A DNA stretch of 64,000 nucleotides from Variovorax sp. IB41. GTDB lineage: Bacteria > Pseudomonadota > Gammaproteobacteria > Burkholderiales > Burkholderiaceae_C. The DNA lies in assembly GCF_016405905.1 (NCBI RefSeq), contig NZ_JAEFCB010000014.1:101851-165850 (forward strand), in the 5' to 3' direction. Shown one piece after another: positions 60,461 to 64,000 of this stretch. A model generated the notes under the pieces. It saw only the letters and a program-made list of their open reading frames with translations. It made no database searches and had not been told where the DNA came from. The position numbers and the translations under genes were made by a program. Each line of letters starts with the position of its first letter. The stretch's first letter is position 1.

Positions 60461-61204
60461 ATGAAGGCCGTGCTGCGCCTCATTGCCTGCCTCGCGGTGG
60501 CGGGCATCGCGCTCGAATTGTTCTTCGTCGTGCGCATCGCGGCCATGGCGGTGATCGATCCGCAGAGCACCGCGTTCCAGCGCTCCGCGGTCTGGCAGGT
60601 CGCGCTCCAGAAGGGCAGCGAGGGCGGCTGGCGCCAGGAGTGGGTGCCGTATGCGCAGATCAACGACACGCTCAAGCGCGCCGTGATCGCGAGCGAAGAC
60701 GCCGGCTTCGTCGATCACAACGGCGTGGAGTGGGAAGCCATCGAGCGCGCGCGCCAGCGCAACGCCAAGGCCGAGGAGCTCGCTGCCAAGCGCGCCGCCC
60801 GCGCCGCGGCCCGTGGCAAGCCGGTGCAGCCGGTGCGCCTGCGCGGCGGCTCCACCATCACGCAGCAACTGGCCAAGAACCTGCTGCTCTCGGGCGAGCG
60901 CACGATGCTGCGCAAGGGCCAGGAGCTGGTGCTCGCGACGCTGCTGGAGGTGTTTCTCGACAAGCGCCGCATCCTGGAGATCTACCTGAACAACGTCGAG
61001 TGGGGCGAGGGCGTGTTCGGCGCCGAGGCCGCGTCGCAGTACTACTTCAAGAAGCCCGCCTCGCGCCTGGGCGCCAACGAGGCCGCGCGGCTCGCGGTGA
61101 TGCTGCCGAGCCCGAAGTTCTTCGAGCGCCGGCCCGGCTCGCCGTACCTCAGCGGGCGGGCGTCGACGGTCGTGGCGCGGATGCCGTCGGCCGAGCTGCC
61201 CTGA
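60461..61204 (+). CDS. mtgA: Monofunctional peptidoglycan transglycosylase MtgA
   Basis: A 247-residue GT51 protein. An N-terminal helix (RLIACLAVAGIALELFFVV) anchors it to the inner membrane. The glycosyltransferase has the catalytic glutamate in AVIASEDAGFVDHNGVEWEAI, the RGGSTITQQLAKNLLLS motif and the second acidic region YLNNVEWGEGVFG. It polymerises lipid II. It starts 4 bases after aroE. A basic Ala/Arg/Lys insert (about 98-120) separates two motifs. Its 3' end overlaps the convergent DUF2809 gene by 56 bases. Confidence 0.94.
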   Translation: MKAVLRLIACLAVAGIALELFFVVRIAAMAVIDPQSTAFQRSAVWQVALQKGSEGGWRQEWVPYAQINDTLKRAVIASEDAGFVDHNGVEWEAIERARQRNAKAEELAAKRAARAAARGKPVQPVRLRGGSTITQQLAKNLLLSGERTMLRKGQELVLATLLEVFLDKRRILEIYLNNVEWGEGVFGAEAASQYYFKKPASRLGANEAARLAVMLPSPKFFERRPGSPYLSGRASTVVARMPSAELP

Positions 61205-61583
61205 CCTTGCCGAGCTTCGCGCGCAGCGCTTCGAGGGCCAGCACGGCCGCAAAGCCGATCGTGTAGGCCACCACGTCCCACCAATCGGCGGTGCTGCCGA
61301 GCACGATGCGCAGCGCCCGGTTCGGAATGTGCAGGTGCCAGGCCGATGCGAGGAACTGGCCCAATTCCACCGCGTAGCCCACGCCGAGCGCGGCCAGTGC
61401 CAGGGGCAGCACGCGCGCGGCGATGAAGGTCCTGAAGACGAAATACACCCACACCACGGCCAGCACATCGCCGAAGAAACTTCGCAGCCACCCCCAGCGC
61501 GCGCCGACGGTGGCCAGCAGCGCAAGAACAATGAACAGGGCCACCGCCCACGCCAGTGAAAGAGGATCGAAACGCCATCGCAT
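61149..61583 (-). CDS. DUF2809 membrane protein
   Basis: A 144-residue protein with four hydrophobic segments, starting MRWRFDPLSLAWAVALFIVLALLA. The segments GELGQFLASAWHLHIPNR-like (here YAVELGQFLASAWHLHIP) and DWWDVVAYTIGF fit the DUF2809/VanZ-like small membrane family of unknown role. The start at 61583 is preferred; ATG 61595 or 61604 are possible and would meet the divergent acyltransferase start. Its 3' end overlaps mtgA by 56 bases on the opposite strand. Confidence 0.7.
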   Translation of the reverse strand: MRWRFDPLSLAWAVALFIVLALLATVGARWGWLRSFFGDVLAVVWVYFVFRTFIAARVLPLALAALGVGYAVELGQFLASAWHLHIPNRALRIVLGSTADWWDVVAYTIGFAAVLALEALRAKLGKVRAARPTASAPRPSTPAR

Positions 61584-61604
61584 GGCCCGTATCATCGCGC
61601 CCAT

Positions 61605-62456
61605 ATGCTGGCAAAGCTCACAGGTTGGTTGTTGTTGGGAATCGTCCGGTTGCTCACCGGCGCGCAGGCGCGCTGGTACGGCTGCCCACCGAAGGCCGAG
61701 CAGCGCATCTATTTCGCCAACCACCAGAGCCACGCCGACCTCGTGATGATCTGGGCGGCCCTGCCCGAGGAACTGCGGAGCATCACGCGGCCGATCGCGG
61801 CGCGCGACTACTGGGCCAACACGCCGGTCAAGCGGTGGATCACGACCGAAGTGTTCAACGCGGTGTATGTGGAGCGCGCGGCCACGGCGCCTGCTGCAGC
61901 AGCCGCCGTTGCGCCCGAACCGGCACCTGAATCCGCTGTGGTTGCGGCGCCTGCCGAACGCATCGAGCCGTCGATGGAGCCGCTGCTGCCGGTCGCGCCG
62001 CCGGTCGCCGAAGCCGTGAACGAACTGCAAGGCGAACTCGATCTACCAGCGCCACCGCCGCCGCCCCCGTCCGTCGCGCCACCGCCATTCATTGCGGAGC
62101 CGACGCCACCGACAGAGCCCGCGCCGCCGCCCGCTGACCCTCTCGCGCCGCTCGTCGAGGCCTTGCGCAGCGGCGACTCGATCATCATCTTTCCCGAGGG
62201 CACGCGCGGCCACACGGGCGAGCCGCAGAAGTTCAAGTCCGGCCTCTACACGCTCGCGACGATGTTCCCCGACGTGGTGCTCGTGCCGGCCTGGATCGAC
62301 AACGTGCAGCGCGTCATGCCCAAGGGCGAGATCGTGCCGGTGCCCATCCTTTGCTCGGTCACCTTCGGCGCGCCGCTGCGCGTCGAAGAGGGCGAAGAGC
62401 GCCGTCCTTTCCTCGATCGCGCGCGTGCCGCGGTGATCGCCCTGCGCGACGTTTGA
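61605..62456 (+). CDS. PlsC-like 1-acylglycerol-3-phosphate acyltransferase with internal low-complexity insert
   Basis: A 283-residue acyltransferase. Motif I NHQSHAD (residues 39-45) carries the catalytic His and Asp; FPEGTRG (196-202) is motif III. Between them an 88-residue Pro/Ala/Glu-rich stretch (about 92-179, with a run of prolines) replaces the short loop normally found, so the fold is probably interrupted by a disordered excursion. The protein should acylate a lyso-phospholipid or related acceptor at the membrane. It is followed 4 bases later by a CdsA-like gene, forming a lipid-synthesis pair. Confidence 0.82.
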   Translation: MLAKLTGWLLLGIVRLLTGAQARWYGCPPKAEQRIYFANHQSHADLVMIWAALPEELRSITRPIAARDYWANTPVKRWITTEVFNAVYVERAATAPAAAAAVAPEPAPESAVVAAPAERIEPSMEPLLPVAPPVAEAVNELQGELDLPAPPPPPPSVAPPPFIAEPTPPTEPAPPPADPLAPLVEALRSGDSIIIFPEGTRGHTGEPQKFKSGLYTLATMFPDVVLVPAWIDNVQRVMPKGEIVPVPILCSVTFGAPLRVEEGEERRPFLDRARAAVIALRDV

Positions 62457-62460
62457 AGAC

Positions 62461-63450
62461 ATGAACCAGTTCCTGCGCAGCCTCTCCCCGACCCAGCAGG
62501 TCGCGGCCCTGTTCCTCATCGTCTTCGGCGTGCTGGTGATCATCAGCACCGCGGCCTTCTTCCTGAGCTTTCGGGAGAAGCGCAACCCGGTGCACGACGC
62601 CGCCTGGCAGGCCGAGCTCGCGCACTACCGTGCGCTCCTGGGCACCACCTGGTTCATGGTGATCGTGTTCTGGATCGGCTGGGCGCTCGGCGAAACGGTG
62701 GCCACGGTGCTCTTCGCGCTGATCTCGTTCTTCGCGCTGCGCGAATTCATCACGCTCTCGCCCACGCGGCGCGGCGACCACCGCAGCCTGATCCTCGCGT
62801 TCTTCGTGGTGCTGCCGATCCAGTTCTGGCTGGTGGCGACGGCGCGCTTCGATCTCTTCACCGTGTTCATCCCGGTGTATGTGTTCCTCGCGATCCCGGT
62901 GGCCAGTGCGCTGGCGAACGACCCGAGCCATTTCCTCGAACGCAACGCCAAGCTGCAGTGGGGCATCATGGTCTGCGTGTACGGCATGAGCCATGTGCCG
63001 GCGCTGCTCTTGCTGAGCTTTCCGGGCTACGAGGGCAAGAGCGCGTTCCTCGTGTTCTTCCTGGTGTTCGTGGTGCAGACCTCGGTGCTGGTACAGCACG
63101 TGATCTCGCGCCGCACGCAGCGCACGCCGTTCGCGCCCAACGTGAGCCGCAGCTTCAACTGGACCAGCTGGGCCATCGGCATCGTGGTGGCGAGCCTGGT
63201 GGGCGCGCTCTTCTCGTTCATCACACCGTTCAAGTTCGGGCAGGCGCTCGCGGTGTCGGTCATCGCCTGCATCGCGGGCTCGATGGGTCACCTGGTGATG
63301 AAGGCGCTCAAGCGCGACCGCGGCATTCCGAACTGGGGCAAGAAGGGCGTGGGCGTGACGGGCGCGAACGGCCTCCTGGACCGCGTCGATGCGCTGTGCT
63401 TCGCGGCGCCGATCTTCTTTCACTCCATCCGCTGGTATTTCAACGCCTGA
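62461..63450 (+). CDS. CdsA-like phosphatidate cytidylyltransferase (YnbB type)
   Basis: A 329-residue protein with about eight helices. The C-terminal signature reads KALKRDRGIPNWGKKGVGVTGANGLLDRVDAL. Classical CdsA has KR...KD...HGGxxDRxD; here the histidine-glycine-glycine part is replaced by TGANG while DRVD is retained. This matches a divergent branch often paired with an acyltransferase, as in E. coli ynbB. It is expected to make CDP-diacylglycerol-like lipids, with uncertain activity. Essential CdsA may be encoded elsewhere. Confidence 0.8.
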   Translation: MNQFLRSLSPTQQVAALFLIVFGVLVIISTAAFFLSFREKRNPVHDAAWQAELAHYRALLGTTWFMVIVFWIGWALGETVATVLFALISFFALREFITLSPTRRGDHRSLILAFFVVLPIQFWLVATARFDLFTVFIPVYVFLAIPVASALANDPSHFLERNAKLQWGIMVCVYGMSHVPALLLLSFPGYEGKSAFLVFFLVFVVQTSVLVQHVISRRTQRTPFAPNVSRSFNWTSWAIGIVVASLVGALFSFITPFKFGQALAVSVIACIAGSMGHLVMKALKRDRGIPNWGKKGVGVTGANGLLDRVDALCFAAPIFFHSIRWYFNA

Positions 63451-63455
63451 CAGAC

Positions 63456-64000
63456 ATGCGCATCCTCGGCATCGACCCCGGCCTTCTCACCACCGGCTTC
63501 GGCGTGGTGGATGCGGACGGCCATGCGCTGCGCTACGTGGCCAGCGGCACCATCAGCACGCGGCACCTGGGCAGCGGCAACCTGCCGGCGCGCCTGAAGG
63601 TGCTGTTCGACGGCATCGCCGAAATCGCGCAGCGCTACCAGCCCGATGCATCGGCGGTGGAAATCATCTTCGTGAACGTCAACCCGCAGTCGACGCTGCT
63701 GCTGGGGCAGGCGCGCGGCGCGTGCGTGACCTCGCTGGTGAACAACAACCTCACGGTGGCCGAATACACCGCGCTGCAGATGAAGAAGGCGGTGGCGGGC
63801 CACGGCCAGGCCGCCAAGGCGCAGGTGCAGGAGATGGTCAAGCGCCTGCTCGACCTGCCCGGCCTGCCCGGCGCGGACGCGGCCGACGCGCTGGGCATCG
63901 CGATCACGCATGCGCAGGTGGGGCGGTCGATGGCACGACTCGCGCAGGCGGCGGAATTGTCCAAGACCCATGCCGGCACCTACCGGCAAGGGCGTTCGCG
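63456..64000 (+). CDS. ruvC: Crossover junction endodeoxyribonuclease RuvC (3' end off window)
   Basis: 181 codons are visible, close to full length. It begins MRILGIDPGLLTTGFGVV; Asp7 is the first catalytic residue. Glu68 lies in ASAVEIIFVN, and the last pair in GADAADALGIAITHA. RuvC cuts Holliday junctions with RuvAB. The ATG at 63456 is 5 bases after the CdsA-like stop. The last few codons and the stop lie beyond the window. Confidence 0.95.
   Translation, partial: MRILGIDPGLLTTGFGVVDADGHALRYVASGTISTRHLGSGNLPARLKVLFDGIAEIAQRYQPDASAVEIIFVNVNPQSTLLLGQARGACVTSLVNNNLTVAEYTALQMKKAVAGHGQAAKAQVQEMVKRLLDLPGLPGADAADALGIAITHAQVGRSMARLAQAAELSKTHAGTYRQGRS

Overview
This is a chromosomal window from a very GC-rich betaproteobacterium. 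Gene content and order fit family Comamonadaceae and suggest Variovorax or a close relative. That placement is an inference from protein style, two Comamonadaceae-type dispersed repeats and gene neighbourhoods; no rRNA or marker comparison was possible. I see no rRNA, tRNA, CRISPR array, prophage, transposase or replication origin. Almost all of the window is coding. The first and last genes run off the ends.

Layout. 1-3.6 kb (minus): a TM2/TPR protein, a ROK sugar kinase, a DUF2905 protein and a HisN-type phosphatase. 3.7-7.9 kb: a DUF5329 protein facing a sulfonate/taurine-type uptake operon (dioxygenase, binding protein, ATPase, permease). A REP-like palindrome pair lies in frame inside the ATPase gene. 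8-13.4 kb: MidA methyltransferase, then FolM-like and FolB pterin enzymes, TtcA tRNA thiolase, a DUF4136 lipoprotein, a histidine phosphatase and a Crp/Fnr regulator. 13.4-19.4 kb: a CAP-domain lipoprotein between an RND efflux operon and a decayed copy of that pump's 3' end. 19.6-27.5 kb: a small exported protein, miaB, a GlrK-GlrG-GlrR (QseEGF-like) system, and opgH behind a sigma-54 promoter. 27.7-34.3 kb: ffh, a CcsA-like protein, pilS, pilR and ampD. 34.4-39.7 kb: nrdA and nrdB with tandem NrdR boxes, then a lysine-rich histone-like protein. 39.8-46.2 kb (minus): PfkB kinase, DUF3426 protein, prmA, accC, accB, a TlpA-like redoxin and an unknown protein. 46.3-49.6 kb: mpl and a cupin facing aroG, which has an attenuator leader. 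49.6-55.5 kb (minus): a lipoprotein, tldD, rodA and a LuxR-type two-component system. 55.5-64 kb (plus): yqiA, an RNase II-family gene, a TonB-like protein, aroE, mtgA, plsC-like, cdsA-like and ruvC.

Two regulatory circuits stand out. (1) The 402-bp gap between glrR and opgH holds an exact TGTC-N10-GACA GlrR-type site, a second site with one mismatch, one exact and one near-exact IHF site, and a consensus sigma-54 promoter (TGGCAC-N5-TTGC). In enterobacteria this set of elements controls the small RNA glmY. Here it points at opgH, suggesting that an envelope-sensing kinase controls periplasmic glucan synthesis. (2) aroG is preceded by a 24-residue leader peptide with seven aromatic residues within eight codons, an intrinsic terminator, and a competing antiterminator pairing. 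This is a textbook attenuator that could sense Phe, Tyr and Trp together.

Functionally the window is rich in envelope genes (opgH, rodA, mpl, ampD, mtgA, CAP lipoprotein, RND pump, plsC/cdsA-like) and core metabolism (fatty-acid initiation, deoxynucleotides, shikimate pathway, pterins).
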